This document shows positions 44,736 to 53,597 of a stretch of DNA of 64,000 bases, piece after piece. The DNA is taken from the NCBI RefSeq assembly GCF_003664585.1, contig NZ_RCHI01000014.1, positions 1 through 64,000 on the forward strand. The letters are read 5' to 3'. Position numbers and translations under genes: made by a program. How positions within the stretch are numbered: position 1 is the first letter of the stretch; each line of letters begins with the position of its first letter. Source of the stretch: Paenirhodobacter hankyongi (GTDB lineage Bacteria > Pseudomonadota > Alphaproteobacteria > Rhodobacterales > Rhodobacteraceae). The notes under the pieces were generated by a model. It saw nothing but the letters and a program-made list of their open reading frames with translations, was not told where the DNA came from and made no database searches.

Positions 44736-45776
44736 ATGAAAATCGGCTTGATCCTCTCGCATGACGGCCTGGCTGGGCTCTGGACTCTCGGATGCCAGGG
44801 CGGGGCAATCCTCGCCGCAGCCGAGCTGAACGCCGCGGGCGGCGTACTGGGCCAGGAAGTCGAGATCGTCCATATCGACTCGGGCGAGACGCAGCAAAGC
44901 GCCTTTCAGGCGGCGCAGCGGCTGGCGATCGACGAGAACGTCGACGCGGTGATCGGCCTGCAGTCGAGCAACCTGCGCCCGGCGGTGCGCCGCGGGCTGG
45001 CGGGGCTGGCCCCCTATATCTACACGCCGCATTACGAGGGCGGATTTTGCGGCCCGGGCACGGCGACGCTGGGCATCACCGATGCCGAGGTGCTGATCCC
45101 CAGTCTCGACTGGATGTTCACCCACCGGCGCGCGCGCCGCTTCTTCTTCGTCGGCAACCGCTACATCTGGCCGCGCGTGGCCCATGGCACGACGGAAACC
45201 GCGATCCGGATGATCGGCGGCGAGTTCGTCGGCGACGCCTTCCTGTCGCTGGGCCAGCGCGACTATGACGAGACCCTGCTGAAGATCGCGCGGGCGCGCC
45301 CCGATGTGGTGGTGGTGGCGATGCTGGGCGAGGATTCGGTCTGCTTCAACCGCGCCTTCGCCGATGCCGGGCTGAGCTGCCGGATCATCCGCCTCAACCT
45401 CGCCTTCGAGGAAACGCAGCTTCTGGGCGTGTCCGAGGGCTGTTCCGAGAACCTCTTCGCCGCGCAGGCCTATTTCGACTCGAGCCGGGGCCATGACCGC
45501 GACGCGCTGGTCGAGCGCTATGAAAGCTGTTTCTCGGGCGAATTGCCGTCGATGACCACGAACACGGTCAATTGCTATGACGCGATCTATCTGGTGGCGG
45601 CGCTGGCCGACCGGATCGGCCGGGTCGACGGGCATCTCATGGCCCGCTTCCTGCGCGACCGGTTGCCGCGGGCTGCGGCCTATCGGCTGATCGGCCGCAG
45701 CGATGCCGATGCGGGGGTGCGTCTGGCCGAGGCGGAAGGGGTGACGTTCCAGGTGCGGGAGACCTTCATGGCCTGA
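44736..45776 (+). CDS. AmiC-like amide-binding protein
   Basis: This is a 346-residue periplasmic-binding-fold protein of the AmiC type with no signal peptide (it starts MKIGLILSHDGLAGLWTLGC), so it is probably cytoplasmic. Shared features are ELNAAGGVLGQEVEIVHID, TPHYEGGFCGPGTATLGI and VAMLGEDSVCFNRAFADAG. In Pseudomonas, AmiC senses amides and restrains the antiterminator AmiR. No ANTAR protein is encoded here. ATG 44736 is chosen; the frame is open upstream to 44400 and an ATG at 44658 exists. It may sense amides or urea for the divergent amidase gene. Confidence 0.75.
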   Translation: MKIGLILSHDGLAGLWTLGCQGGAILAAAELNAAGGVLGQEVEIVHIDSGETQQSAFQAAQRLAIDENVDAVIGLQSSNLRPAVRRGLAGLAPYIYTPHYEGGFCGPGTATLGITDAEVLIPSLDWMFTHRRARRFFFVGNRYIWPRVAHGTTETAIRMIGGEFVGDAFLSLGQRDYDETLLKIARARPDVVVVAMLGEDSVCFNRAFADAGLSCRIIRLNLAFEETQLLGVSEGCSENLFAAQAYFDSSRGHDRDALVERYESCFSGELPSMTTNTVNCYDAIYLVAALADRIGRVDGHLMARFLRDRLPRAAAYRLIGRSDADAGVRLAEAEGVTFQVRETFMA

Positions 45777-45894
45777 TCGGCGAAAACCGGCATTCCGGGC
45801 GGGGTCGGCGCAGACGCGGCGCAAATCCCATGGATTTATTTTTTTGAAACTGCTACTATCAAAAACGCATTAGATTAATCGGCACAGTAGTCAC

Positions 45895-46314
45895 ATGGCG
45901 GATCAAAAGCTCACCGAGCAGATCGGATATCTCATCGCCCGCGCCAATCGCCTGATCGAGGACGATCTGGCGCGGCGGCTTCAGCCCGGCGGTATCGCGA
46001 TCGAACAGTTTCGCGTGCTCAAGGCGCTCGAGCAGGACGGGCCGACGCCGATGGGGCAGCTGGCCGAGAAGGTTCTGGTCGAGCCGGCGACGCTGACCAA
46101 GATCATCGACCGGATGGTGCGCGAAAGCCTCGTCTTCCGCGTTCCCGACGAGAAGGACCGGCGCAAGGTGCGCATCGCGCTGGCGGCGGCCGGGGTGGCC
46201 ATGTGCCGCAAGCTGCGCGATGTCAGCGGCGATCACGAGAAGCACATCGCCGAGACCTTCCGTGACGATCAGTTGCAGGAGATGCGGCGGATCCTGTCCG
46301 AGCTCGGCAACTGA
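45895..46314 (+). CDS. MarR-family transcriptional regulator
   Basis: This is a 139-residue winged-helix regulator with helix-turn-helix TPMGQLAEKVLVEPATLTKI (near 51), the wing VFRVPDEKDRRKVRIAL and flanking dimerisation helices. The 118-bp leader before it is AT-rich with a T7 run, a likely autoregulatory operator. It ends only 9 bp from the convergent LacI gene. It may control the amide and urease genes to its left, but that is inferred. Confidence 0.85.
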   Translation: MADQKLTEQIGYLIARANRLIEDDLARRLQPGGIAIEQFRVLKALEQDGPTPMGQLAEKVLVEPATLTKIIDRMVRESLVFRVPDEKDRRKVRIALAAAGVAMCRKLRDVSGDHEKHIAETFRDDQLQEMRRILSELGN

Positions 46315-46323
46315 CGCTGTCGA

Positions 46324-47349
46324 TCAGGCGCTTTCGCGCGGCACCAGGCAACCGGTGAAGGCGCGGTCGAAATCGCGCTCCTCGCTGCTTTCCAGCACCT
46401 CGACCAGATATTCCGCCATTTCGGTCAGCGGCTGGCGATAGGTGGTCAGCCGGTAATTCGGGCTGCGGCATTGCGGCACGTCGTCGAAGCCGGTGACCGC
46501 GATGTCCTCGGGGATGCGCAGGCCGAGCTTGTGCCGGATCACGTCGACCGCACCGATGGCAAGTGCGTCGTTCTCGCATACCAGCACGTCGGGCATCTCG
46601 GATCGCGGGCGGTTGCCCAGCACCTCGGTCACCACCGCCTCGGCCAGGATCGGGTCATAGGCCGGGACCTCGGCGCTTTCGGGTTCGGTGCCGAAATGGG
46701 CCTTCCAGCGCGACAGGAAGGTTTCCTTGCGCGACAGATGCGCCGAGACCGTGCGCGGACCGGCCAGGAAGAACGGCCGGCGATAGCCGCGGGCACGGAC
46801 GTAATCGGCGATCTCGGTCATCGCCGCCACATCGTCCACCGCGATCGAGATCGTGTCGGGGTTTTGCGAGGTGCGCGCGAAGATGATCAGCTTGCGGAAG
46901 CGGCGGGCATGCTGCGCCGCGGCCAGCGTCTCGTCGTCGAACTGGATGCCGATCAGGATCACCGCATCGACCCGGCGCTGGCTGGCGTTCAGGAGCGCAT
47001 GCCCGGTGTCGTCGCGGTCGAGCGTGTTGACCAGAAGCGTGTCCCAGCCGTGCTTGCGCAGGATCCGGGTCAGCCGCTCCATCATCACCAGCTTGTGCGG
47101 GTTGGCGAAATCGTCGACCAGCAGCGCCACAAGATTCGAGCGGTCGGAGGCCAGCGAGGCGGCGCGCAGGTCGGGCACATAGCCCAGCGTCTGCGCCGCC
47201 TCCATCACCTTGTCGCGGGTGCGTGGCGAGATCGAGGCATCCTTCTTGAAGGCCCGGTTGACCGTCCAGCGCGAGACGCCGGCCGCCGTCGCCACATCGT
47301 CGGCCGTCACATTGGCGTCGGGGCCCGTCTTGCCGCGGTGCTGAGTCAT
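46324..47349 (-). CDS. LacI-family regulator of inositol operon
   Basis: This is a 341-residue LacI-type repressor with HTH VTADDVATAAGVSRWTVNRA, the hinge-helix region LGYVPDLRAASLASDRSN, and a periplasmic-binding-like effector domain with VLVCENDALAIGAVDV and AVTGFDDVPQCRS. It is divergent from iolG, with two identical palindromic operators between. ATG 47349 is chosen because the DNA-binding domain starts right after; the frame extends upstream through the operators without support. Confidence 0.85.
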   Translation of the reverse strand: MTQHRGKTGPDANVTADDVATAAGVSRWTVNRAFKKDASISPRTRDKVMEAAQTLGYVPDLRAASLASDRSNLVALLVDDFANPHKLVMMERLTRILRKHGWDTLLVNTLDRDDTGHALLNASQRRVDAVILIGIQFDDETLAAAQHARRFRKLIIFARTSQNPDTISIAVDDVAAMTEIADYVRARGYRRPFFLAGPRTVSAHLSRKETFLSRWKAHFGTEPESAEVPAYDPILAEAVVTEVLGNRPRSEMPDVLVCENDALAIGAVDVIRHKLGLRIPEDIAVTGFDDVPQCRSPNYRLTTYRQPLTEMAEYLVEVLESSEERDFDRAFTGCLVPRESA

Positions 47350-47421
47350 CGGTCCTCCTGCGCTGGTTCTATGCTCTCCTTCTCCGAAGATACATGGAAA
47401 ATCCGGCGCGGCGAGGAAATC

Positions 47422-47458
47422 TGCACGCGCGTGCAAAAATCTGTTGCACGCGCGTGCA
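47422..47458. promoter_or_regulatory. Twin LacI-type operators
   Basis: The perfect 14-bp palindrome TGCACGCGCGTGCA occurs at 47422-47435 and 47445-47458. Centre spacing is 23 bp, about two helical turns. A central CG step in a palindrome is typical of LacI-family operators. They lie between the LacI gene and iolG and could repress both. Confidence 0.8.
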
Positions 47459-47515
47459 AACAGCGTGATGGTAGCGCCATCACCGGGTCGAGTCGCCCGG
47501 GTCTGGGAGGACGTC

Positions 47516-48523
47516 ATGCTGAAAGTCGCGTTGCTCGGCGCTGGCCGGATCGGTCAGGTGCACGCAAAATCCATCCTTGCGAATGCCGAAAGCGCGCTTG
47601 TCGCGATTGCCGACGTGAATGCGGCGGCGGCGCAGGCACTCGCCGCCGAAGTGGGCGCCGAGGTGCGCAGCGTCGAGGCGATCCTGGCCGATCCGGCGAT
47701 CGACGCGGTGCTGATCGCGACCTCGACCGACACCCATTCGGCGCTGATCGAGCGCGCGACGGCCGCCGGCAAGGCGGTGCTGTGCGAAAAGCCGGTCGAT
47801 CTGTCGCTTGAACGCGCGCTGGCCTGCCAGGCGGCGACGGCGGGCAATGGCGCGCCGGTGATGATCGGCTTCAACCGCCGCTTCGACCCGAATTTCGCCG
47901 CGCTCAAGGCCGCCTTCGACCGTGGCGAGATCGGCAAGGGCGAGCTGCTGGCGATCACCTCCTTCGATCCGGCGCCGCCGCCGGTCAGCTATGTGCGGGT
48001 CTCGGGTGGTCTGTTCCGCGACATGATGATCCACGACTTCGACATGGCCTGCTGGATCATGGGCGGGGCGCCGGCGACGGTGAGCGCCACCGGCACGGCG
48101 ATCGTCGATCCGGAGATCGGCGCGGCGGGCGATGTCGACACCGCAGTGGTGACGCTGACCTGGGCCGACGGCCGCCTCGCCGTCATCAAGAACTCGCGCC
48201 GGGCAGGCTATGGCTATGACCAGCGGCTCGAGCTGCTGGGCTCGGGCGGGCTTTTGTCGGCGCAGAACGTGCTCGAGAACACCGTGCAGAAGATCACGAC
48301 GGTCGGCGCCAGCTCGGCCAAGCCCGTGTATTTCTTCCTCGAGCGCTACATGCGTGCCTACGAGGCGGAATGGAGCGCCTTCGTCGCTGCGGTGAAGGCC
48401 GGCACGGCGATGCCGGTGCCGCTTGCCGAGGGGGTTGCGGCGCTTGCCTGCGCCGAGGCCGCGACGCGGGCCGCGCAAAGCGGGCGCAGCGTGGCGATCA
48501 CCGCCGACATGCTCGGCGGCTGA
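47516..48523 (+). CDS. iolG: Inositol 2-dehydrogenase
   Basis: This is a 335-residue Gfo/Idh/MocA oxidoreductase with Rossmann loop ALLGAGRIGQVHA, catalytic EKPVDLSL (Lys), GFNRRFDPNFA and the DMMIHDFDMACWIMGG segment with the active-site Asp/His. It oxidises myo-inositol to scyllo-inosose with NAD, the first step of inositol catabolism. GGGAGG precedes the ATG. Confidence 0.9.
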   Translation: MLKVALLGAGRIGQVHAKSILANAESALVAIADVNAAAAQALAAEVGAEVRSVEAILADPAIDAVLIATSTDTHSALIERATAAGKAVLCEKPVDLSLERALACQAATAGNGAPVMIGFNRRFDPNFAALKAAFDRGEIGKGELLAITSFDPAPPPVSYVRVSGGLFRDMMIHDFDMACWIMGGAPATVSATGTAIVDPEIGAAGDVDTAVVTLTWADGRLAVIKNSRRAGYGYDQRLELLGSGGLLSAQNVLENTVQKITTVGASSAKPVYFFLERYMRAYEAEWSAFVAAVKAGTAMPVPLAEGVAALACAEAATRAAQSGRSVAITADMLGG

Positions 48524-48535
48524 GGAAATTCCGGG

Positions 48536-48609
48536 CGCCCGGCCGGGCGTCACGGGGTCTGCCCCGGAGCATGAGGCGCCGGGGCGCGGGGCGGCGAGGA
48601 GGGCCGCCC
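48536..48609 (+). other. Cluster of three intercistronic hairpins
   Basis: Between iolG and the binding-protein gene there is the 14-bp palindrome CGCCCGGCCGGGCG (48536-48549), the stem CGGGG/CCCCG with loop TCTG (48553-48566) and the stem GGGCGGC/GCCGCCC (48589-48609). None has a T-run. They probably serve mRNA stability or processing. Confidence 0.5.
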
Positions 48610-48638
48610 TGACAACAAGAGGACACTGGGAGGAGACC

Positions 48639-49565
48639 ATGAAGAAACTGCTTGGCGGCCTGATGGCTGCGACGGCGATCACCATCGCCCTGCCGGCCTT
48701 CGCCACCGACATCGTCGTCGTGGCGCATGGTCAGGCGAACGATCCGTTCTGGTCGGTGGTGAAGAACGGCGTGGAATATGCCGCGCAGCGCACCGGGGCG
48801 CATGTCGAATACCGCTCGCCCGAGACCTTCGACATGGTGGCGATGAGCCAGCTGATCGACGCCGCGGTGAACCAGCATCCCGACGGGCTCGTGGTCTCGA
48901 TCCCCGATGCCGATGCGCTCGGCCCGTCGATCGAGCGCGCGGTGGCCGCCGGCATCCCGGTGATCTCGATCAACGCGGGCTCGGACGTGTCGAAGAAGCT
49001 CGGCGCGTTGCTGCATGTCGGCCAGGACGAGAAGGACGCCGGCATGAAGGCGGGCGAGAAGCTGCGCGAGATGGGCGGCAAGAAGGGCATCTGCATCAAC
49101 CAGGAGGTCGGCAACGTCTCGCTCGACCAGCGCTGCGCCGGCTTCACCGAGGGCTTCGGCGGCAATGTGAAGGTGCTGCCGACCAGCTCCGATCCGACCG
49201 AGGTCGAGGCGAAGGTGCGGGCCGCGCTCGAGGCCGATCCCGAGATCGACACGGTGATGGCGCTCAATGCCTCGGTCGCGGGCGAGCCCGCGGTGGCGGC
49301 GGTGAAGGCGCTTGGCCGCGCGGGCGCGGTCCGGGTCTCGACCTTCGATCTCTCGGCCGGCTTCCTCGAGTCGGTGGCGCAGGGCGATGCGACCTTCGCG
49401 ATCGACCAGCAGCAGTTCCTGCAGGGCTATCTGCCGGTCGATTTCCTCGCGCTCTATGCCGAATACGGGCTGATGCCGGGCGGCAACGTGCCCTCGGGTC
49501 CGAACCTGATCACCAAGGACAAGGCGGCGCAGGTCGTCGCGCTGTCGGCCAAGGGCATCCGCTGA
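48639..49565 (+). CDS. Inositol ABC importer binding protein
   Basis: This is a 308-residue sugar-binding protein of the RbsB type with a Sec signal peptide (MKKLLGGLMAATAITIALPA, cleavage near AFA). Mature motifs are VVAHGQANDPFWSVVKNGVE, VVSIPDADALGPSIERAV and DQQQFLQGYLPVDFLALYAE. Being within the iol operon, myo-inositol is the likely ligand. Confidence 0.85.
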   Translation: MKKLLGGLMAATAITIALPAFATDIVVVAHGQANDPFWSVVKNGVEYAAQRTGAHVEYRSPETFDMVAMSQLIDAAVNQHPDGLVVSIPDADALGPSIERAVAAGIPVISINAGSDVSKKLGALLHVGQDEKDAGMKAGEKLREMGGKKGICINQEVGNVSLDQRCAGFTEGFGGNVKVLPTSSDPTEVEAKVRAALEADPEIDTVMALNASVAGEPAVAAVKALGRAGAVRVSTFDLSAGFLESVAQGDATFAIDQQQFLQGYLPVDFLALYAEYGLMPGGNVPSGPNLITKDKAAQVVALSAKGIR

Positions 49566-49578
49566 GCCGCATCCGGAC

Positions 49579-49600
49579 GGGCCGGGGAGCGCCCCGGCCC
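49579..49600 (+). other. Intercistronic 9-bp perfect hairpin
   Basis: GGGCCGGGG and CCCCGGCCC form a perfect stem with loop AGCG, immediately after the binding-protein gene and before the permease gene. Confidence 0.6.
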
Positions 49601-49626
49601 ACGCCACAGCTTGCAGGGAGGACGAA

Positions 49627-50730
49627 ATGCCTGTGGACACCCCATTGACCGACGAGCGGATCCGGACCGAGTCCTGGATTGCGCGGCTGATCAAACGCCC
49701 CGAACTCGGTTCGATCGCCGGGCTGATCCTGGTGACGGTCTTCTTCCTCATCACCGCCAACAGCGCGATGTTCACGCTGTCGGGGATCATGAACTTCCTC
49801 AGCCCGGCGGCGCAGCTCGGCATCCTGGCGATCGGCGCGGCGATGCTGATGATCGGCGGCGAGTTCGACCTGTCGATCGGCTCGATGGTCGCCTTCGCGG
49901 GGATGATCTTCGGGGCGCTGGTGGTCAATCTGGGCCTGCCGCTGATCGTGGCGATCCCGCTGACGCTCGCTTTCGCGGCGCTGGTCGGCGTGGTGAACGG
50001 GCAGCTCACCATCCGCACCGGGCTGCCCTCCTTCATCGTCACCCTCGCCTTCCTGTTCATCCTGCGCGGGCTGACCCTTGTCGGGCTGAAGGCGCTCACC
50101 GGCGGCTCGACGCAGCTGCGCGGCCTGCGCGAGGCGACGGCACAGGACATGCTCGCGCCGCTGTTCTCGGGCGAGGCTTTCAAGGGGCTGTTCGCCGCTC
50201 TCGCCCGCTCGGGGGTGATCGACACCTTCCCGAACGGCACCCCGAAGGTGCCCGGCATCCCGGTCGAGATCCTGTGGTTCGTGGGGCTTGCCCTTGCCGC
50301 CACCTGGGTGCTGCTGCGCACCCCGGCGGGGAACTGGATCTTTGCCTCGGGCGGCGACGCCAATGCCGCGGCGAATGCGGGCGTGCCGGTGCGCAAGGTC
50401 AAGACCGCGCTCTTCATGTTCACCGCCGTCTGCGCCGCGCTGCTGGCGATCATGCAGGTGATGGACGCGGGCTCGACCGATGCGCGGCGCGGCTTCCAGA
50501 AGGAATTCGAGGGCATCATCGCCGCGGTGATCGGCGGCTGTCTGCTGACCGGTGGCTATGGCTCGGCGATCGGCGCCTTCTTCGGCTCGATCATCTTCGG
50601 CATGGTGGTGATCGGCCTGACCTACACGCAGATCGACCAGGACTGGTTCCAGGTCTTCCTCGGCGGGATGCTGCTTCTTGCCGTGGTGTTCAACAACGTG
50701 ATCCGCAAGCGCGTGACCGGGGAGCGCTGA
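49627..50730 (+). CDS. Inositol ABC importer permease (RbsC type)
   Basis: This is a 367-residue membrane permease of the ribose/inositol type with about ten helices. It has AAQLGILAIGAAMLMIGGEF, DLSIGSMVAFAGMIFGALVV, NGQLTIRTGLPSFIVTLAFL and the C-terminal GGCLLTGGYGSAIGAFFGS. GGGAGG precedes the ATG. Confidence 0.88.
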   Translation: MPVDTPLTDERIRTESWIARLIKRPELGSIAGLILVTVFFLITANSAMFTLSGIMNFLSPAAQLGILAIGAAMLMIGGEFDLSIGSMVAFAGMIFGALVVNLGLPLIVAIPLTLAFAALVGVVNGQLTIRTGLPSFIVTLAFLFILRGLTLVGLKALTGGSTQLRGLREATAQDMLAPLFSGEAFKGLFAALARSGVIDTFPNGTPKVPGIPVEILWFVGLALAATWVLLRTPAGNWIFASGGDANAAANAGVPVRKVKTALFMFTAVCAALLAIMQVMDAGSTDARRGFQKEFEGIIAAVIGGCLLTGGYGSAIGAFFGSIIFGMVVIGLTYTQIDQDWFQVFLGGMLLLAVVFNNVIRKRVTGER

Positions 50731-50731
50731 G

Positions 50732-51550
50732 ATGATGCAGGACAGCAAGTTTCATCACGGAGAGGCCGCGACGACGGCCCCGATCATTCGCCTCGAGGAG
50801 ATCCGCAAGCACTTCGGCAATGTGATCGCGCTGAACGGCGTCACCTTCGACGTGCGCCCGGGCGAGTGCCACTGCCTTCTGGGTGACAACGGTGCCGGCA
50901 AGTCGACCTTCATCAAGACGATGTCGGGCGTGCTGAAACCGACCGAGGGGCGGATCCTGATCGATGGCCAGGAAACCACCTTCAGCGGCCCGCGCGACGC
51001 GCAGGACGCGGGCATCGCGACGGTGTTCCAGGATCTGGCGATGATCCCGCTGATGTCGGTGACGCGCAACTTCTTCATGGGGCGCGAGCCGACGAAGGGC
51101 CGGGGCCTGTTCAAGCGCTTCGACCATCGCCGCGCGAACGAGATCTGCGTCGAGGAGATGCGCAAGATGGGCATCAACCTGCGCGGCCCCGATCAGGCGG
51201 TGGGCACGCTTTCGGGTGGCGAGCGGCAGACGGTGGCGATCGCCCGTGCGGTGCATTTCGGCGCGCGCGTGCTGATCCTCGACGAGCCGACCTCGGCGCT
51301 GGGCGTGCGGCAGACCTCGAATGTGCTCTCGACCATCGACCGGGTGCGGCGGCAGGGCGTGGGCGTGGTCTTCATCAGCCACAACGTCCGCCATGCGCTG
51401 GCGGTGGGCGACCGCTTCACCGTTCTCAACCGCGGCCAGACGCTCGGCACCGCGGTGCGCGGCCAGATCTCGGCCGCGGAGCTGCAGGATCTGATGGCCG
51501 GCGGGCAGGAGCTTGCCGAGCTCGAGGGCTCGCTCGGCGGCACCATCTGA
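50732..51550 (+). CDS. Inositol ABC importer ATPase
   Basis: This is a 272-residue ATPase with Walker A GDNGAGKSTF, Q-loop VFQDLAMIPLMSVTRNFFMG, signature LSGGERQTVAIARAV and Walker B VLILDEPTSALG. It is a single-domain ATPase, unlike the double-domain RbsA, and would act as a homodimer, as in the related FrcA-type systems. It starts one base after the permease stop. Confidence 0.88.
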   Translation: MMQDSKFHHGEAATTAPIIRLEEIRKHFGNVIALNGVTFDVRPGECHCLLGDNGAGKSTFIKTMSGVLKPTEGRILIDGQETTFSGPRDAQDAGIATVFQDLAMIPLMSVTRNFFMGREPTKGRGLFKRFDHRRANEICVEEMRKMGINLRGPDQAVGTLSGGERQTVAIARAVHFGARVLILDEPTSALGVRQTSNVLSTIDRVRRQGVGVVFISHNVRHALAVGDRFTVLNRGQTLGTAVRGQISAAELQDLMAGGQELAELEGSLGGTI

Positions 51551-51680
51551 CAGCGGCGCTTCCGCAATCGGCGGCACGGCCGGCCCCCCTCGGGAGGGCT
51601 GCGGGAGCGCATACCCCAACGCAGCGGCAAGACCGGGTCCGGCAAGCGGGCCGGGCACTCCAGCACGAGGATCAGGACGG

Positions 51681-53597
51681 ATGAAGACCCTTGACGTGAT
51701 CACCATCGGCCGCGCCGGTGTCGATCTTTACGGCGCGCAGATCGGCGGGCGGCTCGAGGACATGGGGTCGTTTCGCAAGTACATCGGCGGCTCGCCCACC
51801 AACATCGCCTGCGGCACGGCGCGGCTCGGCCTGCGCTCGGGGCTGATCACCCGGGTCGGCGACGAGCACATGGGCCGCTTCCTCCGCGAGCAGCTGGGCC
51901 GCGAGGGCGTCGATCTGCGCGGTGTGACCACCGATCCCGAGCGGCTGACCGCGCTGGTCCTGCTTGGCATCCGCGACGAGGAGCAATTCCCGCTGATCTT
52001 CTACCGCGAGAATTGCGCCGACATGGCGCTGTGCGAGGCCGACATCGACGAAGCGTTGATCGCCGAGACCCGCTCGGTGGTGGCGACCGGGACGCATCTG
52101 AGCCACCCGCGCACCGAGGCGGCGGTGCTGAAGGCGCTGCGCCTGGCGCGTGAAACCGGCGCGAAGACCGCTCTCGACATCGACTATCGCCCGAACCTGT
52201 GGGGCCTGTCGGGCCATGGCGACGGCGAAAACCGCTTCATCGAGAGCGCCGCCGTCACCGCGCGGTTGCAGGCGCATCTGGGGCTCTTCGATCTGATCGT
52301 CGGCACCGAGGAGGAATTCCACATCGCCGGCGGCAGCACCGACACCATCGCGGCGCTGCGCGCGGTGCGGGCGGTGAGCGCCGCGACGCTGGTGTGCAAG
52401 CGCGGCGCGGCCGGCGCCGTGGCCTTCGAGGGGGGCATTCCCGACAGCCTCGATGACGGCGTCAGCGGCCCGGGCTTCCCGATCGAGGTGTTCAACGTGC
52501 TCGGCGCGGGCGACGGTTTCTTCTCGGGCCTGCTGCGCGGCTGGCTCGAGGGGGCGGCCTGGCCGAAGGCGCTTGAATACGCCAATGCCTGCGGCGCGCT
52601 TGCGGTCAGCCGGCACGGCTGCACGCCGGCCTATCCCTCGCGCGCGGAACTCGACTTCTTCCTGTCGCGCGGTGTGATCCGCCCCGATTTGCGCAACGAT
52701 GCGGATCTCGAACAGATCCACTGGTCGACGAACCGCGCCCGCCGCGGCCTGCCCGACTGGTCCGACATCCGCATCTTCGCCTTCGACCACCGGGTCCAGC
52801 TTGAGCAGATGGCGGGTTACACCCCGGAAAAGGGCGGCGCGTTCAAGGAGTTGTGCCTTCAGGCCGCGCAGCGGGTGCAGGCGGGGCGGCCGGGCTATGG
52901 CATCCTGTGCGACGACCGCATCGGCCGGCGCGCGCTCCATGCCGCCTCGGGCAGCGGGCTCTGGGTCGGGCGGCCCTGCGAATGGCCGGGCTCGCGCCCG
53001 CTGACGCTTGAGCCGGCCCTTGGCGCCGATTGCGGCGGGCTCGAGGCCTGGGCGCGCGAGGATGTGGTGAAGGTGCTGTGCTTTTGCCACCCGGGCGACG
53101 ACCCGGCCACCCGCGCGGCGCAGGAGGCGACGGTGCGGCGCCTGTTTGAGGCCGCGCGGCGCAACGACCTCGAATTCCTGCTCGAGATCATCCCCTCGAA
53201 GGTCGGCCCGGTCGATGCCGACACCACCCCCACACTGATCCGGCAGTTCTACGCAGCGGGGATCTTTCCCGACTGGTGGAAGCTGGAACCGATGGCGACG
53301 CGGGCCGAATGGGCCAGGGCCTGTGTCGCCATCGAGGAACACGACCCGCACACCCGCGGCATCGTCGTGCTTGGCCTCGATGCGCCCGAGGCGGAGCTGG
53401 CGGCAAGCTTCCGCGCGGCGGCGGCCTTCCCGCTGGTGCGCGGCTTTGCCGTCGGCCGCACGATCTTCGGCGAGGTGGCGCGGGCCTGGATGACCGGCGC
53501 GCTTGGCGATGCGGCGGCGGTCGAGGAGATGGCGCGCCGTTATGCGCGGCTCGCCGGGCTTTGGGACACGGCCCGCGCGGCCGCGAAGGAGGCATGA
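51681..53597 (+). CDS. iolC: IolC kinase fused to DUF2090 aldolase-like domain
   Basis: This is a 638-residue fusion. Residues 1-320 are a PfkB/ribokinase-type kinase (DVITIGRAGVDLYGAQIGGR, GGSPTNIACGTARLGL and the anion-hole NVLGAGDGFFSGLLRGW with catalytic Asp), matching IolC, 5-dehydro-2-deoxygluconokinase. Residues 345-638 are a DUF2090 domain (FAFDHRVQLEQMA, LCDDRIGRRALHAA, WWKLEPM and GFAVGRTIFGEVARAW), a TIM-barrel aldolase-like module thought to do the IolJ step. The protein may both phosphorylate and cleave the intermediate. The open frame upstream to 51513 lacks similarity. Confidence 0.88.
   Translation: MKTLDVITIGRAGVDLYGAQIGGRLEDMGSFRKYIGGSPTNIACGTARLGLRSGLITRVGDEHMGRFLREQLGREGVDLRGVTTDPERLTALVLLGIRDEEQFPLIFYRENCADMALCEADIDEALIAETRSVVATGTHLSHPRTEAAVLKALRLARETGAKTALDIDYRPNLWGLSGHGDGENRFIESAAVTARLQAHLGLFDLIVGTEEEFHIAGGSTDTIAALRAVRAVSAATLVCKRGAAGAVAFEGGIPDSLDDGVSGPGFPIEVFNVLGAGDGFFSGLLRGWLEGAAWPKALEYANACGALAVSRHGCTPAYPSRAELDFFLSRGVIRPDLRNDADLEQIHWSTNRARRGLPDWSDIRIFAFDHRVQLEQMAGYTPEKGGAFKELCLQAAQRVQAGRPGYGILCDDRIGRRALHAASGSGLWVGRPCEWPGSRPLTLEPALGADCGGLEAWAREDVVKVLCFCHPGDDPATRAAQEATVRRLFEAARRNDLEFLLEIIPSKVGPVDADTTPTLIRQFYAAGIFPDWWKLEPMATRAEWARACVAIEEHDPHTRGIVVLGLDAPEAELAASFRAAAAFPLVRGFAVGRTIFGEVARAWMTGALGDAAAVEEMARRYARLAGLWDTARAAAKEA

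Noticed and set aside
51551-51680. Terminator between the inositol ATPase gene and iolC
   Set aside because: GC-rich partial repeats exist, but there is no clean stem and no T-run, and the operon logic argues for readthrough.
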